Source of the DNA: Verrucomicrobiota bacterium
GTDB lineage: Bacteria > Verrucomicrobiota > Verrucomicrobiia > Limisphaerales > UBA9464
Direction: 5' to 3'
NCBI GenBank assembly: GCA_947454295.1
Contig: CANGMO010000107.1
Span: 1-7,363 of the forward strand
Length of the DNA: 7,363 nt
A program made the position numbers and the translations under genes. Positions within the stretch are counted from its first letter, which is position 1. Each line of letters starts with the position of its first letter. The notes under the pieces are model-generated. The model saw nothing but the letters and a program-made list of their open reading frames with translations, did not search any database and was not told the DNA's origin. Positions 1 to 6,087 of this stretch are shown here, piece by piece.

Positions 1-835
1 GGCGACGCACGCTGCGGGCCCACTGGGCGGCAACCAGAATCGCGACGGCGCCAATCGCCACGTTGGTCGAGGTTTCGGGAACCACATCCGCGTAAGCGGA
101 GCCCACCTTGATCTCGTCGACGCTGAACGCGAGGTTTCCGGCAATCGACAGCGCAGTCACGGTGCCCACGTCAAAGGTCTTGGTCGCATTCGCCGCGCCT
201 TCCGTCGAGCCGATCAACGGATTGAAGAAAAGGCTGAAGGTGTCGGCACCGGCACCGGCTCCAAAGACCGCCTTCAGCACGAGGAGCACCGGCGTGTTGA
301 CGGTCGCAGTCGACCCGGTCACCGACTGGGTTCCGCCAACCTGATCAATGAGGTAGGCGCCAGAATTGGAGTTCAACCCGAATCCGGCCGAGGCGGCCGA
401 ACCGGTCAGTCGGAGTTCCGCGCTGCTGGTGCCAACCGACGCTTCGGGTCGCAGCAGGAAGCTGAAATAGGTGGTGCCGGCGGAAACGCCCAGGGAACTG
501 CTCAGCGTCCGGCTGAGCGGGGTAGTGAGGGCATTGGCAGCCATCGATGCACGATTGCCGACGGTGTTGTAGCCCACCAGGCTGCCGGTTCCGACCGTCG
601 CGGTGGCCGAACCACCCGTCCATGCGGCGCTGAAACCAAAACTTCCACCACCAGTCTGGCCGCTCACCTGCGCCGCACTGGTGTAGTTGAACGGCTCATA
701 CACGCTCAGTGCCGCCTGGAGGACCGGCATGTTTGCCAGGAGCCCGATTGCCACCCCCCCGGCGAGCAGGAGCGACTTCCGCCCCACCCGGGACCGGCTT
801 TGGAATTGAACCGCGTTGAACCTGTCAGCGTGCAT
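1..835 (-). CDS. Secreted PEP-CTERM sorting domain protein, 3' end cut by window edge
   Basis: This frame is open for 278 codons from the ATG at 835-833 to the left edge, so only the last residues and the stop are missing. Residues 1-42 look like a long signal peptide: a basic N-terminal part (RSRVGRK), then a hydrophobic stretch (LLLAGGVAIGLLANMPVLQAA), with cleavage likely near A41-A42. The mature part starts YEPFNYTS and is rich in G, S, T and A with a 'SFGFSAAWTGG' stretch. This is the look of the LamG/concanavalin-like passenger proteins common among verrucomicrobial PEP-CTERM proteins, which is inference. The C-terminus has the sorting pattern: V252-P-E-T-S-T, a hydrophobic segment (about 258-271), then R273 and R277-R278. 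In PEP-CTERM systems exosortase cuts and processes this tail during export. The start at 835 has GGGGA about 8 nt upstream on the minus strand. An in-frame ATG at 850 is an alternative with a weaker site. Substrate and function are unknown. It is divergent from the DUF1080 gene. Confidence 0.85.
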   Translation of the reverse strand, partial: MHADRFNAVQFQSRSRVGRKSLLLAGGVAIGLLANMPVLQAALSVYEPFNYTSAAQVSGQTGGGSFGFSAAWTGGSATATVGTGSLVGYNTVGNRASMAANALTTPLSRTLSSSLGVSAGTTYFSFLLRPEASVGTSSAELRLTGSAASAGFGLNSNSGAYLIDQVGGTQSVTGSTATVNTPVLLVLKAVFGAGAGADTFSLFFNPLIGSTEGAANATKTFDVGTVTALSIAGNLAFSVDEIKVGSAYADVVPETSTNVAIGAVAILVAAQWARSVRR

Positions 836-1200
836 ACTCTGATTCCCCATCCCGGAATTCGGACCATCCACATCGGAAGTCCCAGCTCCAGTACGCCAAA
901 AGTATCGGCTGCGCCGTCGAGCCGGAACAGCGGGCCAATCCCCAAAGCCCTGTGGTCCAATTGGAAAGTAAGAGTCAGGCTGGCCCCGACACCCGCTAAG
1001 CAGCCTCCGCAACAGCGCTCCGATTGAGCGCCCCGCCAGCACCATTTGCCTTGGGACGGCGGTGACACGGCGTCGGCGTCGATTCCGCCCCGAAGGACCG
1101 CATCCCAGAGGACCGGCAATCCTTGGCGGACAATTTTCCGGAGCCGCGTTGGGTGACGGCTTGACCGGCGGCCCCGGAGTCCGTAGAGGCTGGAGGCATC
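836..1200. other. Divergent intergenic spacer, no gene seen
   Basis: These 365 bp separate the minus-strand PEP-CTERM gene from the plus-strand DUF1080 gene and should hold both promoters. Open frames crossing it (for example 706-1119 minus, 800-1027 plus, 1062-1658 plus) have low-complexity, arginine- and proline-rich translations with no recognisable domain, and they overlap the flanking genes in other frames. I find no convincing -35/-10 pair for either direction. A GGAGG ribosome binding site at 1192-1196 serves the gene starting at 1201. A perfect 10-bp palindrome (TCCAATTGGA) lies at 956-965, but one this short is expected by chance. Confidence 0.6.
1192..1196 (+). promoter_or_regulatory. 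Ribosome binding site of the tandem DUF1080 gene
   Basis: GGAGG ends 4 nt before the ATG at 1201 and is the clearest Shine-Dalgarno match in the window. It fixes the start of the DUF1080 gene just before its signal peptide. Confidence 0.7.
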
Positions 1201-2571
1201 ATGACCTGTCCCCTCCCACGTCGTCGCTTGTTCTCCCTGATTCCTGCGGCGGTCCTCGCGGTGTCCGCGCTGGCCACCGGGTGGATGCCGGCACTCCAGG
1301 CTGCCGCCCCTTCAGGCTTCACTCCGCTGTTCAACGGCAAGGATCTCACCGGATTCCGCGGTGGCGACACCTACGATCATCGCAAGCTCCTCTCGCTGCC
1401 CGAGGACCAGCGCGCCGCGCAGATCGCCAAATGGACCGCCAGCATGAAGGAGGTCAATCCCAAGACCTCCAAGCCGCACTGGTATGCGGAAAACAACGAG
1501 CTGGTGAACGACGGCTTCGGCGCCTATGCGACCACCGAAAAGGACTACGGCGATTTCGAGCTGCTGGTCGAATACAAGACCGTTCCTCTTGCCGATTCGG
1601 GCATTTACCTCCGCGGCTGCCCGCAGGTTCAGATCTGGGATCACACCAATCCCCGTGAATTCAAGAACGGCGCCGACAAGGGATCCGGCGGTCTCTGGAA
1701 CAACTCGCCCGGCGCGCCGGGGAAGGATCCGCTGGTGCTCGCCGACAAGCCCTTTGGCCAGTGGAACCGCTTCCGCATCCTGATGGTCGGGGCGCGCGTC
1801 AGCGTCTGGCTGAACGGCAAGCTGGTGGTCGACCATGCTCTGCTCGAGAACTACTACGACCGCAAGCAACCGGTGCCCGTGCGCGGCCCCATTGAGCTGC
1901 AGACCCACGGCGGCGAAATCCGCTGGCGGAACGTCTACATCCGCGAGATCGGCGCCAAGGAGGCCACCCAAATCCTGACCTCGCACGGCGAGAAAGGCTA
2001 CCTGCCCGTCTTCAACGGCAAGGACTTCACCGGCTGGGACGGCCCGGTCGACAACTACGAAGTCGTGGATCGCGCCATCCAGTGCAAGCCGCACAAGGGG
2101 GGGACGATCTTCACCAAGGCCGAGTACGGCGACTTCAAGGCGCGCCTCGAATTCAAGCTGCCTCCCGGAGGCAACAATGGTCTCGCGATTCGCTATCCCG
2201 GCACCGGCGACACCGCCTACGTGGGCATGTGCGAAAGCCAGATTCTCGATGACAACTACGAGCAGGCCACCGGCTCCAAGATCGACCCGCGCCAGGCCCA
2301 CGGGTCCGCCTACGGCATGGTGGCCGCGGCGCGCGGATATCAGCGTCCAATCGGTGAATGGAACTTCGAGGAAGTGACCGTGCAGGGCTCCAAGATCCGT
2401 GTGGAATTGAATGGCACGCAAATCCTTGATGCTGACCTTTCCAAGGTGACTGAGTTCATGGCCAACTCCGCGCATCCGGGCAAGGATCGGACCATGGGGC
2501 ACTTCGGTTTCGCCGGTCACAACGACCCGGTCGCCTTCCGGAATATCCGGATCCAGCCGATCCAGCACTGA
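1201..2571 (+). CDS. Secreted protein with two DUF1080 (3-keto-disaccharide hydrolase family) domains
   Basis: This is a 456-residue exported protein. Residues 1-36 form a signal peptide: PRRR, a hydrophobic core about 11-33, and LQAA before APSGF. There is no lipobox. Two DUF1080 (PF06439) domains follow, at about 40-250 and 267-453. Both open with the same motif (LFNGKDLTGF at 43-52; VFNGKDFTGW at 270-279). Both continue with a beta strand after Y-G-D-F (117-126; 310-319) and end in a matching strand (RWRNVYIREI 241-250; AFRNIRIQPI 446-455). Copy 1 has SGIYLRG, QVQIWD and GGLWNNSPG; copy 2 has the weaker parallels NGLAIRYPG and ESQILDD. The family has a concanavalin-like beta-sandwich fold, and some members hydrolyse 3-keto-glycosides made by oxidoreductases. 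The exact substrate here cannot be read from sequence, and one copy may bind instead of cleave. The gene stands alone: GGAGG site before it, intrinsic terminator after it, no sugar oxidoreductase or transporter beside it. Confidence 0.93.
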   Translation: MTCPLPRRRLFSLIPAAVLAVSALATGWMPALQAAAPSGFTPLFNGKDLTGFRGGDTYDHRKLLSLPEDQRAAQIAKWTASMKEVNPKTSKPHWYAENNELVNDGFGAYATTEKDYGDFELLVEYKTVPLADSGIYLRGCPQVQIWDHTNPREFKNGADKGSGGLWNNSPGAPGKDPLVLADKPFGQWNRFRILMVGARVSVWLNGKLVVDHALLENYYDRKQPVPVRGPIELQTHGGEIRWRNVYIREIGAKEATQILTSHGEKGYLPVFNGKDFTGWDGPVDNYEVVDRAIQCKPHKGGTIFTKAEYGDFKARLEFKLPPGGNNGLAIRYPGTGDTAYVGMCESQILDDNYEQATGSKIDPRQAHGSAYGMVAAARGYQRPIGEWNFEEVTVQGSKIRVELNGTQILDADLSKVTEFMANSAHPGKDRTMGHFGFAGHNDPVAFRNIRIQPIQH

Positions 2572-2590
2572 GTCGCATTTTTCCCGCTTC

Positions 2591-2625
2591 ACCCGCAGAC
2601 GGCCTCCCGCTGTCTGCGGGTTTTT
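2591..2625 (+). terminator. Intrinsic terminator of the tandem DUF1080 gene
   Basis: A perfect 10-bp stem (ACCCGCAGAC at 2591-2600 with GTCTGCGGGT at 2612-2621) begins 19 nt after the stop codon at 2569-2571 and runs into a T-rich tract (2621-2625, then ATTT). The 11-nt loop can pair a little further (GGC with GCT). The other strand has no T run after the stem, so it acts in the plus direction only. It separates this gene from the metalloprotease gene. Confidence 0.9.
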
Positions 2626-2676
2626 ATTTGGCCACCGTCCCCTTTAGCCGGCGACGCCGGTTGCCGATTTGACAGG

Positions 2677-2700
2677 AGACCGTCCTTCGCGGCACGGTCT
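2677..2700 (+). promoter_or_regulatory. Small hairpin in the leader of the metalloprotease gene
   Basis: AGACCGT (2677-2683) and ACGGTCT (2694-2700) form a 7-bp inverted repeat around a 10-nt loop, ending 20 nt before the first ATG. A consensus -35 hexamer TTGACA sits just upstream at 2669-2674, but no A/T-rich -10 lies 16-18 nt further on. The hairpin is directly visible. A regulatory role is inference; it could be an operator, a leader structure, or chance in GC-rich DNA. Confidence 0.3.
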
Positions 2701-2720
2701 GGCCCCGGTTCGTCCAGTCT

Positions 2721-3881
2721 ATGAAGTTTCCGATGCCCCATTCCCCCACCCCGAGTTCAATGCGGCGGTTGGCATGGGGCGTCGCCTACGCAGCTGCGCT
2801 GGGTCTGAGCCCTGCCCTGGGCCAGGACAGTTCGGCCCTCCAGCTGTACACGCTGCCCGCCGGCGCAACGCCCAGCTCGAGCCAACTGGGCAGCTTTTCC
2901 ATCAACATCAATCCCGGTTCGGGTCTGTCCGGAAACAGCGCCGCCCTCGCCGCCTTCAACCGCGCCGCGGCGCATTGGATGGCCTACGTCAGCGACCCGG
3001 TCACGATCAACATCAACGCCGATCTAACGGGTGGATTCGCCTCGGCCAACATCATCGGACAGACCAGCTCGGTGCTGCTGCAGGCCCCCTACACCACCAT
3101 CCGGAATGCGATGGTTTCCGACGCGGCGGGCGACAGCTTTCGCGCCATTGATGCCTCCCTTCCAACCAGCGCGCAATTCGGCGCGCTGCTTCCCTCTGGC
3201 TACAGTCTCAGCGGCAATCTTCAGCTCACCAAGGCCAACGCCAAGGCGCTCGGATTCACCGGGCTGGATGGATCCTTCGGCTCGAACGACGCCACAATCC
3301 AGTTCAACAACGCCTTCAGCTTCGACTACGACAACAGCAACGGCGTCACTCCGGGAACGGTTGATTTTGAAACCGTCGCCACCCACGAACTCGGTCACGC
3401 GCTGGGATTCATTTCGTCGGTCGACAACATCGACGGGGCCGCGGCGGCGTTCGCCGACACGCCCACCCCGCTGGACCTCTTCCGCTTCACCAACGGCGGC
3501 GTCAACGATCCCGCCAACGCGTCGCAGTTCGCCACCGTTCCCCGCGATCTCCGCCCAGGATCTGATGTGCTTTTCACGGACACCGTGAACCGTTTCCGAT
3601 TTTCAACCGGCCTGACGCAAGGCGACGGACGCCAGGCCAGCCATTGGAAGGACGACGGTCTCACCGGCACCTACATCGGGGTCATGGATCCCACCCTTCC
3701 CTCGGGCGTCGTTGAGCCGATCACCACGGCAGACGTGAAGGCGTTCGCGCTGATTGGATGGAATGCGCAGGTCCCGGAGGCCTCCACCTGGACGGCGATG
3801 GCGGCCGTCGTGGGCATGGTCGGCATCCAGGCCTGGCGCCGAAAGAAGCCGCGGTTGACACAGTCGACGACGCAGGTCTGA
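2721..3881 (+). CDS. Secreted zinc metalloprotease with PEP-CTERM anchor (NF038122-like)
   Basis: This is a 386-residue exported protease. A signal peptide lies within residues 14-35 (MRRLAWGVAYAAALGLSPALG, then QDS). The zinc site is H222-E-L-G-H226-A-L-G-F, with E223 as the catalytic base. Much further on come A-S-H308-W and then G-V-M322-D-P-T. This order (HExxHxxGF, long insert, S-H-W, Met-turn) resembles leishmanolysin-type metzincins (M8), where the third zinc His follows an insertion; H308 is therefore the likely third ligand. The C-terminus V351-P-E-A-S-T, a hydrophobic segment (about 357-370) and WRRKK form a PEP-CTERM sorting tail. The mature protein would be processed by an exosortase. 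The whole matches what I recall of the NF038122 metalloprotease group; that name is from memory. The start is uncertain: ATGs at 2721, 2733 and 2760 all lack a good ribosome site, and 2760 gives the most compact signal peptide. Its natural substrate is unknown. Confidence 0.9.
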   Translation: MKFPMPHSPTPSSMRRLAWGVAYAAALGLSPALGQDSSALQLYTLPAGATPSSSQLGSFSININPGSGLSGNSAALAAFNRAAAHWMAYVSDPVTININADLTGGFASANIIGQTSSVLLQAPYTTIRNAMVSDAAGDSFRAIDASLPTSAQFGALLPSGYSLSGNLQLTKANAKALGFTGLDGSFGSNDATIQFNNAFSFDYDNSNGVTPGTVDFETVATHELGHALGFISSVDNIDGAAAAFADTPTPLDLFRFTNGGVNDPANASQFATVPRDLRPGSDVLFTDTVNRFRFSTGLTQGDGRQASHWKDDGLTGTYIGVMDPTLPSGVVEPITTADVKAFALIGWNAQVPEASTWTAMAAVVGMVGIQAWRRKKPRLTQSTTQV

Positions 3882-3898
3882 GCCGGTTCCGGCTTCGG

Positions 3899-4249
3899 TC
3901 AAGGCCCCTCGCGTCGGACCACCGGAAGACACCAGGCGCCGAAACTCGGGCCGGTCTGCGGTGGAATTCCCCGCTCGTGATACCGGTGGTAATTCCCCCA
4001 CGCCCGCGCGGACTTGGTCGCCGCCCGAAGGAATCGGTTCACCCAAAGCGCGCGGTCGGCACCCCTCAGCGCCCGCTCCAGCCGTCGCCCATACCGATGG
4101 GTTGCGTCGCGCCAACGATCCACTCGGCGCACCAATCGCTCCGAGGAACTGAGACCACCTCCGATCCCTCGCGCCAACTCCAAAGGGCGCGCCCGATCCG
4201 GAGGCAAAAGGTCGTGCGTCCTGCCGATCATGAAGCCCTTCGCATTCAT
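3899..4249 (-). CDS. Doubtful small basic hypothetical protein
   Basis: I do not recognise this gene and am not sure it is one. The frame is open from an ATG at 4351 (150 aa), but that ATG lies in the loop of a terminator-like hairpin, and the first 30 codons have only about 57% G+C at third positions. From the next ATGs (4249, 116 aa; or 4231, 110 aa) third-position G+C rises to about 73%, against about 57% at second positions in the whole frame, a weak coding signal. The product would be very basic and soluble. It has clustered arginines (VRRVDRWRDATHRYGRRLERALRG), tryptophans, and a Y-H-R-Y-H stretch near the C-terminus, with no signal peptide, membrane segment or known motif. No good ribosome site precedes 4249; AAGG precedes 4231. 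The stop is 17 bp from the convergent stop of the metalloprotease gene. It could be a spurious frame or the remnant of a gene. Confidence 0.3.
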   Translation of the reverse strand: MNAKGFMIGRTHDLLPPDRARPLELARGIGGGLSSSERLVRRVDRWRDATHRYGRRLERALRGADRALWVNRFLRAATKSARAWGNYHRYHERGIPPQTGPSFGAWCLPVVRREGP

Positions 4250-4325
4250 CCTCAGGCCCTGAATCCAGAGGCGTCGTACCGCCCCACTTACCCAAGTTTT
4301 TGAATCTGGGAAATCGCACTGCCGA

Positions 4326-4368
4326 AACCCGACACCGGAGCGGAACGCCATCCGCTCCGGTGCGGGTT
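4326..4368 (-). terminator. Long hairpin, probable terminator of the Ig-repeat gene
   Basis: AACCCG (4326-4331) pairs with CGGGTT (4363-4368), and ACCGGAGCGG (4334-4343) pairs with CCGCTCCGGT (4352-4361). C4333 pairs with G4362 and A4332 is bulged, giving about 17 bp around an 8-nt loop (4344-4351). On the minus strand it starts 22 nt after the stop of the Ig-repeat gene at 4391. The T run that follows on that strand is short (TTT then CGG), so it is a strong stem with a weak tail. On the plus strand it lies more than 440 nt past the metalloprotease stop, so it is less likely to serve that gene. Confidence 0.65.
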
Positions 4369-4390
4369 CACTTGCTCGCGTCGTGCCCGG

Positions 4391-5995
4391 TCAACGGGGC
4401 GCTGCGTTCACCACCACCGTCACCGCGGCAGACGTTGCGCGGGTGCCATTGTCGTCGGTGGCCTGGGTAACCAACTTGTATTTGCCGGCCGGCGCATCCT
4501 TCCAAAGGAAGGTAAACGGCGGCTTGTCCACGACGCCGAGGAGTCGCTCGTTCGCCCAGAAACTCACCCTGAGGATGCTGCCATCCACATCGGTCGCGTC
4601 GGTGGCGATCGATATCGCCGCCGGCGCGGTGAAGGCGGCATTGTTGGTGGGACTGGTGATGCTCACCACCGGGGCGGCATTCGTCACGGTGAACCGCACC
4701 GCCTTCGAGGACGCCGACAACCCCCAGGTATCCAGCGCCCGAGCGACGACCGAGTGAGTCCCGGGAACCACATTGGTCCACGTCACGCTGTACGGCGCCT
4801 TGGTCGCACTTCCTACCAGCTGCCCGTCCAGGAAGAAGCTGACCTTGGCCACGCCGTCATCCGGATCCGAGGCATCCGCCGTGAAGACCACGTTGGAAGG
4901 CTTCCCCAATTTGGTGCCCTCCACCGGTGCCGTGATGGTCACGGTTGGCGGTGCGTCGCTCACCACGATCTTTGCCGATTCCGAGGTAACAGTTCGGCCA
5001 AACTGATCCTCGGCACGGGCCGTTATCGAATGGTTTCCCGGCTGCGCGTTGGTCCACACCGCGCTGTACGGGGACGTCGTCACGGTGGCCACCGACCGGC
5101 CGTCCACGAGGAACGTCACCTTGACGACGGCATCATTTCCATCGGACGCCTCGGCCTTCAGCGGAATGTCCGTGCCCGGAAGGAAGACCGACTTGTTGGT
5201 CGGGCTGCTCAGGCTGACCACGGGCGGAAGGTTCGACACCGTCACCGACACGGTGGACGACAGACCCGAGAGACCAGCGCTGTCAACCACCCTGGCAAAC
5301 AGCGAATACTTGCCTGCACCATACCCGGTCCAGGTGACCGAATACGGCGAATTGGTCGCCACGCCAATCAGGTGGTCCCCGGCAAAGAAACTCACCTTCG
5401 AGATCTGGTCATCCGCATCCGAGGCGGTTGCCGTGAGGACCGTCGACGGAACCGTGATCACCGTGCCACTGGCCGGCGAGGTCAGCGATACCGTGGGCGG
5501 GAAATCGTTAAACCGATCCTCGGCAATCAGCACTGTGGCCGACTTTTTGATCCCCACCTGGTAGGTCGCGTTTGTTCCCACCGTCACGATCACATTCTTA
5601 TTCAGCGCCGAGAGCGGTGCCTGGAGCGGCTGAACGATCAGATCCACCGCGAGGAATCCGGCCGGAATGACCACGGTGGATGGCAGCGCGGTATAATCCA
5701 CTCCAGGCTGCGCGGTCCCCCCCACGGCCAGCGTGACGGTCAACGGCGCATTGGTCGCATCCTCCCGGATCAAGGTGAAGGCGCCCGAGGTGCTGCCCGC
5801 GAGGGCGGTCGGATCCGAAGCCACCACTCGAACCACGGGCAGGGTGGACGCCGGCGTTCCTGGGTCCCCGGCGCCCGGGGGAACAGGCGGGGCATCGGGA
5901 CGAGCGTGTAGCGATGCGGGAAGAGCCAGGGAGCCCGCCGCCAGGATGGCCAGGCAGCCGGAGCGGCACGATTGTTGGAACCTCTGCTGATTCAT
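4391..5995 (-). CDS. Secreted Calx-beta-like and four-Ig-repeat protein
   Basis: This is a 534-residue exported protein built only of beta-sandwich modules. Residues 1-31 are a signal peptide (hydrophobic core about 14-28, cleavage after LHA); a proline-rich linker follows to about 48. Residues about 50-160 look like a Calx-beta domain (SGAFTLIRED, GTAQPGVDYTALP, VVIPAG). Four Ig-like modules of the bacterial Ig type (PF17957-like) follow at about 166-254, 257-346, 349-439 and 441-530. Each opens with [P/A]P-x-V-[ST] and carries an (S/A/P)-P-[YF]-x-x-x-W motif, at 216, 308, 400 and 492: exactly 92 residues apart. It stops right after the fourth module with no PEP-CTERM tail, membrane anchor or enzyme domain. 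Such modules usually mediate adhesion or act as spacers; the binding partner is unknown. The start at 5995 has AGAGAG 8 nt upstream. A 53-residue upstream extension to 6154 would run into the divergent methyltransferase gene and looks non-coding. Confidence 0.9.
   Translation of the reverse strand: MNQQRFQQSCRSGCLAILAAGSLALPASLHARPDAPPVPPGAGDPGTPASTLPVVRVVASDPTALAGSTSGAFTLIREDATNAPLTVTLAVGGTAQPGVDYTALPSTVVIPAGFLAVDLIVQPLQAPLSALNKNVIVTVGTNATYQVGIKKSATVLIAEDRFNDFPPTVSLTSPASGTVITVPSTVLTATASDADDQISKVSFFAGDHLIGVATNSPYSVTWTGYGAGKYSLFARVVDSAGLSGLSSTVSVTVSNLPPVVSLSSPTNKSVFLPGTDIPLKAEASDGNDAVVKVTFLVDGRSVATVTTSPYSAVWTNAQPGNHSITARAEDQFGRTVTSESAKIVVSDAPPTVTITAPVEGTKLGKPSNVVFTADASDPDDGVAKVSFFLDGQLVGSATKAPYSVTWTNVVPGTHSVVARALDTWGLSASSKAVRFTVTNAAPVVSITSPTNNAAFTAPAAISIATDATDVDGSILRVSFWANERLLGVVDKPPFTFLWKDAPAGKYKLVTQATDDNGTRATSAAVTVVVNAAPR
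4403..5500 (-). repeat. Four tandem Ig-module coding repeats, 276-bp period
   Basis: The four modules are encoded at about 5234-5500, 4958-5227, 4679-4951 and 4403-4675. The tryptophan motif recurs every 92 codons (276 bp) without slippage. The copies differ clearly at protein level: the motif is SPYSVTW, SPYSAVW, APYSVTW, PPFTFLW in order from the N-terminus. They are therefore old duplications and not recent identical repeats. The fourth copy is the most divergent. Confidence 0.8.
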
Positions 5996-6087
5996 AAAGA
6001 TTACTCTCTTCGATGGTTGCTCTTGATCGCGCCATTGGGTGCTATCACCCATTCCTGCAACGGAACTCCTGTTCTCAAGCGTCTCCC
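5996..6087. promoter_or_regulatory. Divergent promoter region with a small palindrome
   Basis: These 92 bp lie between the start codons of the Ig-repeat gene (minus) and the rRNA methyltransferase gene (plus), so they should carry both promoters. An inverted repeat TGGGTG-CTAT-CACCCA lies at 6036-6051, near the middle, and could be an operator. No good -35/-10 pair is visible in either direction: TTGATC (6023-6028) and TATCAC (6043-6048) are only 14 nt apart. Confidence 0.4.

Larger units (their letters stand above)
3882..4390. other. Convergent spacer between the metalloprotease and Ig-repeat genes
   Basis: About 510 bp lie between the stops of two convergent genes. The stretch holds a possible small minus-strand gene (3899-4249) and a long hairpin (4326-4368). 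No clear terminator follows the metalloprotease: AGCCG/CGGCT at 3881-3894 is only a 5-bp stem without a T tract. An imperfect direct repeat, GGTGGAATTCCCC near 3960 and GGTGGTAATTCCCCC near 3985, is visible. Other frames here (3758-4303 plus, 3603-4319 minus, 4014-4262 plus) run into the protease gene or look non-coding. Confidence 0.6.

Noticed and set aside
956..965. 10-bp palindrome TCCAATTGGA as an operator
   Set aside because: Perfect 10-bp palindromes are expected several times in a window this size.
1161..1189. TTGACC, 17-nt spacer, TAGAGG as a promoter for the DUF1080 gene
   Set aside because: The -10 is poor, and the transcript would start within a few bases of the ATG, leaving out the GGAGG ribosome site at 1192-1196.
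1312..2592. 426-codon open frame on the minus strand
   Set aside because: It lies fully antisense to the DUF1080 gene, which has a signal peptide, two domains and a ribosome site. The frame has a valine/leucine/alanine/glycine-rich translation typical of the antisense of a high-GC gene, with no recognisable domain.
2669..2698. TTGACA as the -35 of a metalloprotease promoter
   Set aside because: The hexamer is perfect, but at 16-18 nt spacing the -10 candidates (GGCACG, GCACGG, CACGGT) do not resemble TATAAT. It is kept only as part of a low-interest finding.
3881..3894. AGCCG-GTTC-CGGCT hairpin as terminator of the metalloprotease gene
   Set aside because: The stem is only 5 bp, overlaps the stop codon and has no T tract after it.
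4754..5911. 385-codon open frame on the plus strand
   Set aside because: It is antisense to the Ig-repeat gene. Its translation is rich in R, H and G, and its periodic R-H-G blocks simply mirror the Ig repeats.
6013..6087. Upstream ATG at 6013 for the rRNA methyltransferase
   Set aside because: It adds 25 residues with no family counterpart, has no ribosome site, and leaves only 17 bp to the divergent start codon.
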